In this document: piece after piece, positions 34,735 to 43,808 of the stretch | Numbering within the stretch: the stretch's first letter is position 1 | Layout: the number at the start of each line of letters is the position of its first letter | Source of the DNA: Comamonas sp. NLF-1-9 | Lineage (GTDB): Bacteria; Pseudomonadota; Gammaproteobacteria; Burkholderiales; Burkholderiaceae_C | Direction of reading: 5' to 3' | NCBI RefSeq assembly: GCF_019195435.1 | Contig: NZ_CP078069.1 | Coordinates: 1,054,001 to 1,118,000, forward strand | Length of the DNA: 64,000 bases | Made by a program: the position numbers and the translations under genes | Notes under the pieces: model-generated | The model's input: only the letters and a program-made list of their open reading frames with translations | Told to the model about the DNA's origin: nothing | Databases searched by the model: none

Positions 34735-35646
34735 TCAAGGGCGCAGCCGCGCGGCCTGCGATTGGCCTACCTGCTTGAGGAATTCCCACACCGCCTGGAT
34801 GCGCGCCTGGTGCTTGCCTTCGGCCGGCATGCTCATCCAGAAGGTGCGGGTAAAGCGCGCCTCGCGCGGCAGCACGCGGGTGAGTGAGGTGTCGCGGTCG
34901 GCCAGGAAGGCCGGCAGCACCGCCAGGCCCGCACCCGCGCGCACCGCCTGGTACTGCGCCATGATGCTGGTCGAGCGCAGCGTGAAGCGCTCGGGCGGGA
35001 ATACTTCCTCGAGAAACTGCAGCTCCTTGGAGAACAGCAGATCGTCCACGTAGTTGACGAATTCGTGCTGGCGCAGGTCTTGCAGGCGCGTGATCAGCGC
35101 GCGGCGCGCCAGGTATTCACGCTGGCCGTAGACCATCAGCGTGTAGTCGGCCAGGCGGGTGACGATGACCGAGCCCTGCTTGGGCCGTTCGAGCGAGATC
35201 ACGATGTCCGCCTCGCGCCGCGACAGGTGCAGCATGCGCGGCACCGCCAGCAGGTCGATGGACAGATGCGGATGCTGGCGCGTGAGCTGGGCGAGCTGCG
35301 GCGCCAGGATCAGCGTGCCAAAGCCTTCGGTCGCGCCCACGCGCACCAGGCCCGCGGGCCCGCTGCTGGAAGCGCCCGGTGCGGCCACGCGCTCGACACC
35401 GAGCGCTGCCGTCTCCATCGCCTCTACCGAAGGCAGTAGCTGGCGCCCGGCCTCGGTCAGGCGATGGCCTGCCGCCTCGCGCACGAAGAGCGGCGCGCCC
35501 ATGCGCGCTTCGAGCTGCTGGATGCGCCGCGCCACCGTGGTGTGCTCCACGCCGGTGCGCCGCGCGGCGGCCGCCAGCGTGCCGGTGCGCGCCAGCTCCA
35601 GAAAGTAGCGCAGGTTGTCCCAATCCAGCGAAGAAGGCTTTTTCAT
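34735..35646 (-). CDS. LysR-type transcriptional regulator, probably of the mms operon
   Basis: The 303-residue protein has an N-terminal winged helix ([20 protein letters not shown], then [20 protein letters not shown]) and a periplasmic-binding-protein-like effector domain. The start ATG 35646 ([11 protein letters not shown]) is preferred over an in-frame ATG at 35676. It is divergent from mmsA across 115 bp that hold the inverted repeat GTGCAAAT...ATTTGCAC. Divergent LysR regulators commonly control the adjacent operon, so it probably responds to a valine-pathway intermediate. That target is inferred only from position. Confidence 0.87.
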   Translation of the reverse strand: MKKPSSLDWDNLRYFLELARTGTLAAAARRTGVEHTTVARRIQQLEARMGAPLFVREAAGHRLTEAGRQLLPSVEAMETAALGVERVAAPGASSSGPAGLVRVGATEGFGTLILAPQLAQLTRQHPHLSIDLLAVPRMLHLSRREADIVISLERPKQGSVIVTRLADYTLMVYGQREYLARRALITRLQDLRQHEFVNYVDDLLFSKELQFLEEVFPPERFTLRSTSIMAQYQAVRAGAGLAVLPAFLADRDTSLTRVLPREARFTRTFWMSMPAEGKHQARIQAVWEFLKQVGQSQAARLRP

Positions 35647-35702
35647 GTGCAAATCTGCAAAGCGAAAGTGCAGCATTGTCTATTGCATATTCAAATTTGC
35701 AC
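35647..35702. promoter_or_regulatory. candidate LysR operator between the regulator gene and mmsA
   Basis: GTGCAAAT (35647-35654, just before the LysR start) and ATTTGCAC (35695-35702) form a perfect 8-bp inverted repeat 40 bp apart. Related TGCAAA and TTGCATA elements lie between them. The AT-rich composition contrasts with the surroundings. This suits tetrameric LysR binding with autoregulation. Confidence 0.5.
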
Positions 35703-35761
35703 AACTAACATGGGCCCGATCCGCTTTTCGATCACCCCCGTTTTCACAGGAGACATCAGCC

Positions 35762-37282
<1,521 letters not shown>

Positions 37283-37295
37283 ACGCGGGCTTTGG

Positions 37296-37438
37296 CTCCT
37301 TCCCCCTCTGGGGGAAGCACCCTCTTCACTCCCTCCCCCTCTGGGGGAGGGCAGGGGTGGGGGCCAGCGGCCTTGGCCTGAGCACAGTGCTCGTTCAAAC
37401 GCCCCAAGTCCCCACCCTACCTCCCCAAAGGGGGAGGA
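37296..37438. repeat. C-rich palindromic intergenic repeat, copy A (compound)
   Basis: It opens with TCCTTCCCCCTCTGGGGGAA, has a second similar arm (CTCCCTCCCCCTCTGGGGGA), then GGGTGGGGGCCAGCGG and ends CCTCCCCAAAGGGGGAGGA. The arms are self-complementary and the element shares both ends and the GGGGCCAGCGG core with the copies at 38688, 56744 and 57649. The doubled left arm suggests a tandem or nested insertion. Confidence 0.8.
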
Positions 37439-37449
37439 TGAATACAAGC

Positions 37450-37497
37450 AAAATCGGCCTCCAGCCCTTGCCCAGCAAGCGCCAGCAGCTATAAAAA
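37450..37497 (-). repeat. GATAGCTG repeat before the acyl-CoA dehydrogenase gene
   Basis: A near-consensus copy on the minus strand (TTTATAGCTGCTGGCGCTTG, then GCAAGGGCTGGAGGCCGATTTT). It ends 17 bp before the ATG at 37515, so it makes up the leader in front of the ribosome binding site ACAGGAG. Confidence 0.88.
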
Positions 37498-37514
37498 CAC
37501 AGGAGACGCCCCGC

Positions 37515-38675
37515 ATGGATTTCGAACTCTCCGAAGACCAGCGCGCCTTTGCCGAAACTGCGCGCCAGTTTGCCCAGAGCGAGCTCGCGCCCTACGCGGC
37601 GAAATGGGACGAAGAAGCCATCTTCCCGGTTGATGCGATTGCCAAGGCCGGCGAGCTGGGCTTCTGCGGACTGTACGCGCCCGAGAACGCCGGCGGCCTG
37701 GCCTTGCCGCGCCTTGATACCACCCTGGTCTTCGAGGAACTCGCGGCCGTCGACCCCTCCACCACCGCCTTCATCTCCATCCACAACATGGCCACCTGGA
37801 TGCTCGGCACCTGGGCCACGGATGCGGTGCGCGACGAATGGGGCCCGCTGCTGACCAGCGGGGAAAAGCTCGCCAGCTACTGCCTGACGGAGCCCGGCAG
37901 CGGCTCGGACGCCGCCAGCATCAAGACCCGCGCCGAGCTGCAGGGCAGCGAATATGTGATCAACGGCGGCAAGGCCTTCATCAGCGGCGCCGGCTCGACC
38001 GACCTGCTGGTCTTGATGGCACGCACCGGCGACGCGGGCGCGGGCGGCATCAGCGCCTTTGCCGTGCCCGCTCAGCTTCCCGGCATCAGCTACGGCAAGA
38101 AGGAACACAAGATGGGCTGGAACAGCCAGCCCACGCGCACCATCAGCTTTGACAACGTGCGCATCCCCGCCAGCCACCTGCTGGGGCGCGAGGGCGAGGG
38201 CTTCAAGATCGCCATGAAGGGCCTGGACGGCGGGCGCATCAACATCGCCACCTGCTCGGTCGGCGCCGCGCAGGGCGCACTCACCCATGCCCAGCGCTAT
38301 CTGCAAGAGCGCAAGCAGTTCGGCAAGCCCCTGGCGAGCTTTCAGGCGCTGCAATTCAAGCTCGCCGACATGGCCACCCATCTGGTCGCCGCACGCCAGA
38401 TGGTGCGCCTGGCCGCGAGCAAGCTCGATGCCGGCGCGGCGGAGGCGACAACGTATTGCGCCATGGCCAAGCGCTTTGCCACCGATACCTGTTTTGACGT
38501 GATCAACGAAGCCCTGCAACTGCACGGCGGCTACGGCTATCTGCGCGACTTTCCGCTGGAGCGCCTGCTGCGCGACGCGCGCGTGCACCAGATTCTGGAG
38601 GGCACGAACGAGATCATGCGCGTCATCGTCGGGCGCAGGATGCTCGATGGCGACGCGCCCGATGCCATCCGCTGA
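37515..38675 (+). CDS. acyl-CoA dehydrogenase, probably isobutyryl-CoA dehydrogenase
   Basis: The 386-residue flavoprotein is of the short/branched acyl-CoA dehydrogenase family. It shows the signature AYCLTEPGSGSDAA-like stretch (SYCLTEPGSGSDAASIKT), KMGWNSQPTRTISFDNVRIP and the late QLHGGYGYLRDFPLERLLRD. The catalytic base is the Glu in QILEGTNEIMR. Position between mmsA and mmsB indicates it oxidises isobutyryl-CoA to methacrylyl-CoA in valine catabolism, passing electrons to ETF. Activity on related acyl-CoAs cannot be excluded. An enoyl-CoA hydratase and a hydroxyisobutyryl-CoA hydrolase, also needed, are not in this window. Confidence 0.9.
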   Translation: MDFELSEDQRAFAETARQFAQSELAPYAAKWDEEAIFPVDAIAKAGELGFCGLYAPENAGGLALPRLDTTLVFEELAAVDPSTTAFISIHNMATWMLGTWATDAVRDEWGPLLTSGEKLASYCLTEPGSGSDAASIKTRAELQGSEYVINGGKAFISGAGSTDLLVLMARTGDAGAGGISAFAVPAQLPGISYGKKEHKMGWNSQPTRTISFDNVRIPASHLLGREGEGFKIAMKGLDGGRINIATCSVGAAQGALTHAQRYLQERKQFGKPLASFQALQFKLADMATHLVAARQMVRLAASKLDAGAAEATTYCAMAKRFATDTCFDVINEALQLHGGYGYLRDFPLERLLRDARVHQILEGTNEIMRVIVGRRMLDGDAPDAIR

Positions 38676-38687
38676 CATGACAGAAAA

Positions 38688-38782
38688 CTCCCTCTTCCTC
38701 TGGGGGAGGGTCGGGGTGGAGGCCAGCGGCGCCAGCACAAGCCCGCCCCCATCCCCGCCTTCCCCCAAAGGGGGAGGGAGCA
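38688..38782. repeat. C-rich palindromic intergenic repeat, copy B
   Basis: It starts CTCCCTCTTCCTCTGGGGGA, contains GGGGTGGAGGCCAGCGG, and ends CCTTCCCCCAAAGGGGGAGG. It lies between the acyl-CoA dehydrogenase gene and mmsB, and the transcript would fold into hairpins here. Confidence 0.85.
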
Positions 38783-38827
38783 AGACGCAAGCCAGACAAC
38801 CCACCACCTCACTGAAGGAGACAACGC

Positions 38828-39724
38828 ATGCAAATCGCTTTCATCGGCCTGGGCCACATGGGCGGCCCCATGGCCATCAATCTGCACAAGGCCGGCCACC
38901 AGGTTCAGGCTTTTGACCTTGCCAGCGCCGCCTGCGAGCATGTCAAGGCCGCAGGCGTGGCCATCGCCACGAGCAGCGAAGCGGCGGTGAAGGACGCCGA
39001 AGTCGTCATCAGCATGCTGCCCGCCAGCCAGCACGTCGAAGGCCTGTATCTCGGTCGCGATGGCAGCGGCGGGCTGCTCACGCACATCGCCCGCGGCACG
39101 CTGGTGATCGACAGCTCGACCATCGCCGCCGCCACCAGCCAAAAGGTGGCCAAGGCGGCGCAGGCTGCGGGCATCGCCTTCATCGACGCGCCGGTCTCCG
39201 GCGGCGTGGGCGGCGCGGTGGCGGGCACGCTCACCTTCATGGTCGGCGGCTCGGACGCCGATCTGGAGCGCGCGCGCCCGGTGCTCGAGAAAATGGGCGC
39301 CAACATCTTCCACGCCGGCGACATCGGCGCAGGCCAGACCGCCAAGATCTGCAACAACATGCTGCTGGCCATCCTGATGATAGGCACCAGCGAGGCCATG
39401 AGCCTGGGCGTGGCCAACGGGCTGGATCCCAAGGTGCTGGCCGAGATCATGCGCCGCAGCTCGGGCGGCAACTGGGCGCTGGAAAAGTACAACCCCTACC
39501 CCGGCGTGCACGAGAACGCCCCGGCGAGCAAGGGCTACGCCGGCGGCTTCGGCACCGACCTGATGCTCAAGGACCTGGGTCTGTCGCAAGAAAACGCCAC
39601 CGCCATGCGCGCCTCCACCCCGCTCGGCGGCCTGGCGCGCGCGCTCTACGCCGCGCACAGCCTGGCCGGGCACGGCGGGGAAGACTTCTCCAGCATCATC
39701 AAGATGGTGCAAAAGAAGGCATAG
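38828..39724 (+). CDS. mmsB: 3-hydroxyisobutyrate dehydrogenase MmsB
   Basis: The 298-residue beta-hydroxyacid dehydrogenase oxidises 3-hydroxyisobutyrate to methylmalonate semialdehyde with NAD+, just before MmsA. The Rossmann motif FIGLGHMGGPMAINL is at the N terminus. DAPVSGGVGGA forms the substrate site and the catalytic Lys lies in GAGQTAKICNNM. KDLGLSQENA in the C-terminal helical domain is typical. The ATG 38828 follows GAAGGAG (38814-38820). It is the last gene of the valine operon. Confidence 0.93.
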   Translation: MQIAFIGLGHMGGPMAINLHKAGHQVQAFDLASAACEHVKAAGVAIATSSEAAVKDAEVVISMLPASQHVEGLYLGRDGSGGLLTHIARGTLVIDSSTIAAATSQKVAKAAQAAGIAFIDAPVSGGVGGAVAGTLTFMVGGSDADLERARPVLEKMGANIFHAGDIGAGQTAKICNNMLLAILMIGTSEAMSLGVANGLDPKVLAEIMRRSSGGNWALEKYNPYPGVHENAPASKGYAGGFGTDLMLKDLGLSQENATAMRASTPLGGLARALYAAHSLAGHGGEDFSSIIKMVQKKA

Positions 39725-39804
39725 CCGCCATCAGACCCCGCCGGGCGTAGTGCGCCCGCGCGGCACTGCCCGGCCCGGGAACCGTCCACGCAAGGCCCAT
39801 CTGC

Positions 39805-40269
39805 ATGTCGCTGCGCGGCATCCTCATCTTCGTGTTCTTCTGCCTGCCAATGTCGCTGGTAGGCATTGCGGTTTTCGCCCTGGGAAGCTTCGGCGCGGCC
39901 GAGCGCGACAGCCGCATCACGGACGCCGGCGTGCAGACCACCGCCTGGGTCACCGACAAGGAATACAGCCCGGGCCTGCGCAGCCGCGACCCGGCGCAAT
40001 ACATCGTGCGCTACAACTTCAGTCTGGCCGACGGCACGCTGGTAGAGGGCGCCTCCATCCATCCCGATGTCTGGGACAACACGGAGATCGGCAGCCCGAT
40101 CAAGGTGTACTACGACGCCGCACAGCCGCAGAACAATTTTCCGGTGGGCGCAGGTTTTTCTGTTGCCCTCGCGCTGGGCATGGGCTTCATCGCGCTGATG
40201 GCCCAGATACCGACGGCGCTGCTGCTCTACTTCTGGTGGCTCAAGCGCCGCTATGGCGGCGCCGAGTGA
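39805..40269 (+). CDS. DUF3592 membrane protein
   Basis: The 154-residue protein has a first helix (ILIFVFFCLPMSLVGIAVFAL), an extracytoplasmic beta-rich domain (GVQTTAWVTDKEYSPG, then YIVRYNFSLADGTLVEGA and SPIKVYYDAAQPQNNF), and a second helix near the C terminus (ALGMGFIALMAQIPTALLLY). This is the DUF3592 layout, and the function is unknown. The start ATG 39805 lacks a good ribosome binding site. It is convergent with the zeta-like kinase gene, 18 bp apart. Confidence 0.75.
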   Translation: MSLRGILIFVFFCLPMSLVGIAVFALGSFGAAERDSRITDAGVQTTAWVTDKEYSPGLRSRDPAQYIVRYNFSLADGTLVEGASIHPDVWDNTEIGSPIKVYYDAAQPQNNFPVGAGFSVALALGMGFIALMAQIPTALLLYFWWLKRRYGGAE

Positions 40270-40287
40270 GGGCGGCGCAGAGCAAGG

Positions 40288-40932
40288 TCAGCGGCCGGCG
40301 CCCAGCGCCGCTTCCAGCACCGGCTTGGCCCAGTCGGGCGTGCGTGCCAGTTGCTCCAGGTCGTCCGGCACCGGCCAGACCAGCCGCCCTTCACGAAACA
40401 CCGCCACCGGCAGCGGGTCTGGCACGGGTTCACCGACCGCGACGCTGGCGCTGTTGTCGAACAGGCGCGCTTCGAGCAGGTGTGGCAGCAGCGCGATCAG
40501 ATGGGTGATGGCGCTGGTCCAGCGTTCGCGGATCTTGGCTTCGGGGATGTCGTGGCCGCCCGCGGCCACGCGCTCGCGCACGCGCTGCAGGTGCAGCTCG
40601 GGGCTGGCCAGGCCGCAAAACCAGATCAGCACGTCGTGCGTGCTGCTGGCCGCGCGCAGGCGCGCGCTCACGCTCTCGCCGCCCAGCGTGGTTTCAAAGG
40701 CGTGGCTGCGCCTCTGCGCGACGGCTTCATCGAGGCGGCGCATGCCCTCGGTCCAGGCGGCGGCGTTGGCCTGGGTTTGCTCACCCATGCCTGCGGCCAT
40801 CAGTTCGCGGGCATAGCTGTCGGGGTTGAACCAGGCCAGGCCGGCGCGGCTCAAAAAATGCCCGCCTATCGAGCTCTTGCCTGCACCGTTGACCCCGGCC
40901 AGAACGTAGATGACAGGACGGGAAATCAGCAT
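40288..40932 (-). CDS. zeta-toxin-like P-loop kinase (probable toxin of a Phd/zeta pair)
   Basis: The 214-residue protein has Walker A GVNGAGKSS (about residues 13-21), then FNPDSYARELMA and HAFETTLGGES, matching the zeta/PezT fold where the Asp and the ETTL region bind the UDP-sugar substrate. A late basic region (LQRVRERVAAGGHDIPEAKI) fits the kinase lid with its arginines. Zeta toxins phosphorylate UDP-N-acetylglucosamine and block wall synthesis. Chromosomal relatives of this short type are often annotated as AAA proteins of unproven toxicity. It follows a Phd-type antitoxin gene by 61 bp, and its start is the first base after a repeat copy. Confidence 0.75.
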   Translation of the reverse strand: MLISRPVIYVLAGVNGAGKSSIGGHFLSRAGLAWFNPDSYARELMAAGMGEQTQANAAAWTEGMRRLDEAVAQRRSHAFETTLGGESVSARLRAASSTHDVLIWFCGLASPELHLQRVRERVAAGGHDIPEAKIRERWTSAITHLIALLPHLLEARLFDNSASVAVGEPVPDPLPVAVFREGRLVWPVPDDLEQLARTPDWAKPVLEAALGAGR

Positions 40933-40981
40933 GAAAAACGGCTCCAGCGCCCGACTGGCAAGCGCTGGCAGCTATCAAAAA
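40933..40981 (-). repeat. GATAGCTG repeat filling the antitoxin-toxin gap
   Basis: On the minus strand it reads TTTGATAGCTGCCAGCGCTT, then GGGCGCTGGAGCCGTTTTTC, directly abutting the zeta-like start codon at 40932. Its GGAG is the only ribosome-binding-like sequence in front of that gene. Confidence 0.88.
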
Positions 40982-40993
40982 GATGAAATTGAA

Positions 40994-41359
40994 TCAGCAG
41001 GTCTGCCCTGCGCGCACCTGCCCCGCCAGGGACAGGGGCTGGGCCAGCAGGCCGCGCAGGCGGTCGGCGGCGTCGGGCGCCTGCAGGCAGGCCAGGCGCT
41101 CATCGAAGCGTTCGCGCAAGGCCTGCAAGGCGTCTTGCTGGATGGCGCGCGCGGCCTCGGCCGCCTTGAGCAGGCGCTGGTATTCGCCGGTGGACAGGAT
41201 CACCGCCTCGGGGCGGTCGTGGTTGGTGACCAGCACCGCGCCCTGCTCGCCCACCACCCGCATCACGCCGCGCCAGCCCAGCTTCTTGACGTCGGATGCC
41301 GGCGTGTGCGCCAAGGCGGAAAACGCGGGGACTGCGAGTGCAGCGGCGGCAGCGGACAT
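40994..41359 (-). CDS. Phd/YefM-type antitoxin
   Basis: The 121-residue protein resembles prevent-host-death antitoxins in its central part: VKKLGWRGVMRVVGEQGAVL, then VTNHDRPEAVILSTGEYQRL, the characteristic Phd fold with the NHDRPEAV turn. The C-terminal tail (helical, rich in Ala, Arg and Leu) would bind the toxin. The start ATG 41359 has AAGGAGATGGGCC. A perfect TAATT-GGA-AATTA dyad lies about 42 bp upstream and may be its autoregulatory operator. Phd proteins normally pair with Doc or RelE/YoeB-type toxins, so the zeta-like neighbour is atypical. Confidence 0.75.
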   Translation of the reverse strand: MSAAAAALAVPAFSALAHTPASDVKKLGWRGVMRVVGEQGAVLVTNHDRPEAVILSTGEYQRLLKAAEAARAIQQDALQALRERFDERLACLQAPDAADRLRGLLAQPLSLAGQVRAGQTC

Positions 41360-41400
41360 GGCCCATCTCCTTGCAAAAGGCATTTTGGGCATTTTACCCA

Positions 41401-41413
41401 TAATTGGAAATTA
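41401..41413. promoter_or_regulatory. candidate operator of the Phd/zeta module
   Basis: TAATT-GGA-AATTA is a perfect AT-rich dyad in GC-rich surroundings, next to a minus-strand TAAAAT (41391-41396) that would serve as -10. This position suits autorepression by the antitoxin. Confidence 0.4.
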
Positions 41414-41461
41414 CCCCTCTCGGCCAGGCGGCGCGCGCGCCCGGGCAAGAGCGGGCGCAGC

Positions 41462-42193
41462 TCAAGCCGGATCGGCCGGCGGCGCTGGCAACCAGGGCGC
41501 GAGTACCTCTTCGGCATGCTGCGCCCAACTGCGGTTGGCCACCGGGTTGGCCGGACTCGGGTGCAACAGGTAGTGCACCACTGTCGCATCCCCAAGCGCC
41601 GCCTGCAACTGCTTTTGCGCATAGCGCCCGAAGGCGACCACCGCCTGCGGCTGCAGCCGCTGCACCACTTGCACCAGCGCGGCATTGCACGGCGCCTCCA
41701 GCGCGCGCTGCTCGGTCTGTTTGAGCTGGGACGGAATCAGGTTGCGCCCCTGGCCCAGGAAGAGCAGCGGGCAATAATTCCAGACAAAGAAGCGGCTAAA
41801 AAATGCTTCGGGCTTGCCCACGCGCTGCGCCGCCCAGCCCCACAGGCGCTTGCCGCTGCCTTCCTCGCGGTGGCAGTCCATGCCCAGCAGCGGGTAGCGC
41901 GGGTGCTGCAGCGGCAGCGAGCGCGCCAGTCGCGGCTGCATGCCAAACCAGTCGCGCACCGCGCCCACGCTGCCAAAGGGCACGCCGGTCTGGGCCATGC
42001 CCCAGGGGCCGGGGTTCATGCCGACCAGCAGCACGCGCCCGCTGGCCGAGCCAAAGCGCTGCAGGTATTGACGATGGCCGTCCCAGGCGTAGACGAGGGG
42101 GTTGTAGACGTGACTGGGCGTGTGCCAGCTCAAGCGATCCAGATCGCGCGCCAAATTGCGCGCCACGCGTTCAAGCGAAGTACCGGTGGCCAT
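41462..42193 (-). CDS. SMUG1-type uracil-DNA glycosylase (UDG family 3)
   Basis: The 243-residue protein has the family 3 motif 1 GMNPGPWGMAQTGVPFG (about residues 58-74; Asn is catalytic) and motif 2 HPSPANPVAN (about 211-220). These are diagnostic of single-strand-selective monofunctional uracil-DNA glycosylases, which remove uracil and oxidised pyrimidines such as 5-hydroxymethyluracil. WNYCPLLFLGQGRNLIPSQL is also family-like. SMUG1 is best known from animals and has a patchy spread in bacteria. It is a single gene, minus strand, divergent from the TolC-like gene and upstream of the antitoxin. ATG 42193 starts the homology. Confidence 0.87.
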   Translation of the reverse strand: MATGTSLERVARNLARDLDRLSWHTPSHVYNPLVYAWDGHRQYLQRFGSASGRVLLVGMNPGPWGMAQTGVPFGSVGAVRDWFGMQPRLARSLPLQHPRYPLLGMDCHREEGSGKRLWGWAAQRVGKPEAFFSRFFVWNYCPLLFLGQGRNLIPSQLKQTEQRALEAPCNAALVQVVQRLQPQAVVAFGRYAQKQLQAALGDATVVHYLLHPSPANPVANRSWAQHAEEVLAPWLPAPPADPA

Positions 42194-42290
42194 GTCTCAA
42201 TCCTACGGGCGCCTTGATGCGCTTGCGCGGCCTGGCCTCGCGGCGCGACCCGCGCACCGGCTTGCGGCGGCGCTTTTACACTTCCCATCC

Positions 42291-43808
42291 ATGAAAGCCG
42301 CCCCTTTGTCCAGCCGGCTGCCTCTGGCGCTGCTGTGCGCCGCCCTGTTTTCCCCGGGCCTGGCGGCCCACGCCCAGCAGGCTGCGGCAGGCGCGGCCGC
42401 ACGGCCGCTGAGCTATGAACAATCCGCCCTGCTGCTGGCCGAGCGCTCCGACGCCCTGCTGGGCGCGAGCCGCAACACCGAAGCCGCGCGCCAGCAGGCT
42501 CAGGCGCTCAAGGCCCTGGCCATGCCGCGCATCCACTTCGATATGCAGGGCCTGTACTACCAGAAGACGGTGACCGTGTCGCTGGGCGACTTGCGTGAGC
42601 GCGCCCAGGGCGCTGCCGGAGCCACTCTGGCGCAGATGGCCGATCGCGGCCTGCCTGGCATAGATCCCGGCGCGGTCGGCCAGGTCATCGACCAGGTGCA
42701 GGCAGCCCTGCCGAGCATGTTCCGCCCCATCCCGGACGAAATCAGCGCCCGCGCCCGCCAGAGCCTGTGGCACCCCACGCTGTCCACCGTGGTGCCGCTA
42801 TACACCGGCGGGGCGATCACCGCCGCCAAGGCCGCCGCGCGCTCGGGCGTGGACGTGGCCCAGGCCGCGGGCGACAGCCTGCACGAGGCCCAGCGCTTTG
42901 CCCTGGCCAAGGCCTACTTCGGCCAGGTGCTGGCCGAGCAGGTGCTGGCCGTGGCGCGCGACACTCTGGCGGGTTTTGACGAGCACCTGGGCAACGCCCG
43001 CAAGATGCAGGCCCAGGGTGTGCTGAGCCAGGCCCGCGTGCTGCAGGTGCAAGTGGCGCGCGACAGCGCCGAGCGCAGCGTGCAGCGCGCCCAGGGCGAG
43101 CACGCCGCCGCCGTGCAGGTGCTGCAGCATCTGCTGCGCAGCGAGCAGCCAGTGGCGCCTACCAATGCTCTCTTTCTGCAAACCCGGCCACTGCCTGCGG
43201 TAGACAGCTTTCTGGCCGCTGCCCAGGACGGCCACCCCGCCCTGCGCCAGGCCCGCGCCGCCCGGGAGGTAGCCCACCAGGGCACGGCACTGGCCCAGGC
43301 GGCCAAATACCCGACGGTCTATGCCTTTGGCAGCGTGAACCTGAATCGGCGCAACGCCTTGCTGACCGAGCCGGACTGGATCGTCGGCGTGGGCCTGCGC
43401 TATACGCTGTGGCCGCAAATCGACCGCAACAGCCGCGAGGCCGCCGCGCTGGCCCGCGAGGAAGCCGCCCAGGCCGCCACGCGCGAAGCCTGGACGCAGA
43501 TCCAGATGGCCATACACCAGAGCTGGCAAGTGACTGAGGCGGCGCGGCGCGAATACCTTTCGCTCGCGTCCAGCATCGCCTCGGCCAGCGAATCGCTGCG
43601 CGTGCAGGAAGTTTCGTTTCGCGAAGGCGTGGGCACCATGAGCGAGTTGATCGACGCGCGCAACGCCCTGGCCCAAGCGCGCACCGAGCGCGCCGCCGCG
43701 GCCTACAAATACGATCTGGCGCTGGCCTCGCTGCTGCTGGCCAGCGGTCAGGGCGAGCAATATCAGGACTACCTGCTGCGCGCCGACGAGCATTTGAGCA
43801 CCCCATGA
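42291..43808 (+). CDS. TolC-family outer-membrane efflux protein
   Basis: The 505-residue protein has a signal peptide (MKAAPLSSRLPLALLCAALF...AHAQ) and two OEP repeats made of long helices with the characteristic beta-strand entries (PTLSTVVPLYTGGAITAAKA and KYPTVYAFGSVNLN). The terminal region SFREGVGTMSELIDARNALAQA is a strong TolC signature. It forms the outer-membrane channel of a tripartite exporter. The following HlyD gene overlaps by ATGA (43805-43808), so channel, adaptor and permease are one operon. ATG 42291 is fixed by the signal peptide. Confidence 0.9.
   Translation: MKAAPLSSRLPLALLCAALFSPGLAAHAQQAAAGAAARPLSYEQSALLLAERSDALLGASRNTEAARQQAQALKALAMPRIHFDMQGLYYQKTVTVSLGDLRERAQGAAGATLAQMADRGLPGIDPGAVGQVIDQVQAALPSMFRPIPDEISARARQSLWHPTLSTVVPLYTGGAITAAKAAARSGVDVAQAAGDSLHEAQRFALAKAYFGQVLAEQVLAVARDTLAGFDEHLGNARKMQAQGVLSQARVLQVQVARDSAERSVQRAQGEHAAAVQVLQHLLRSEQPVAPTNALFLQTRPLPAVDSFLAAAQDGHPALRQARAAREVAHQGTALAQAAKYPTVYAFGSVNLNRRNALLTEPDWIVGVGLRYTLWPQIDRNSREAAALAREEAAQAATREAWTQIQMAIHQSWQVTEAARREYLSLASSIASASESLRVQEVSFREGVGTMSELIDARNALAQARTERAAAAYKYDLALASLLLASGQGEQYQDYLLRADEHLSTP

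Noticed and set aside
40910..42217. Long plus-strand frame starting in the repeat opposite the antitoxin and SMUG1 genes
   Set aside because: It lies antisense to two recognisable minus-strand genes and its residues (His/Gln/Arg-rich) are typical of a shadow.
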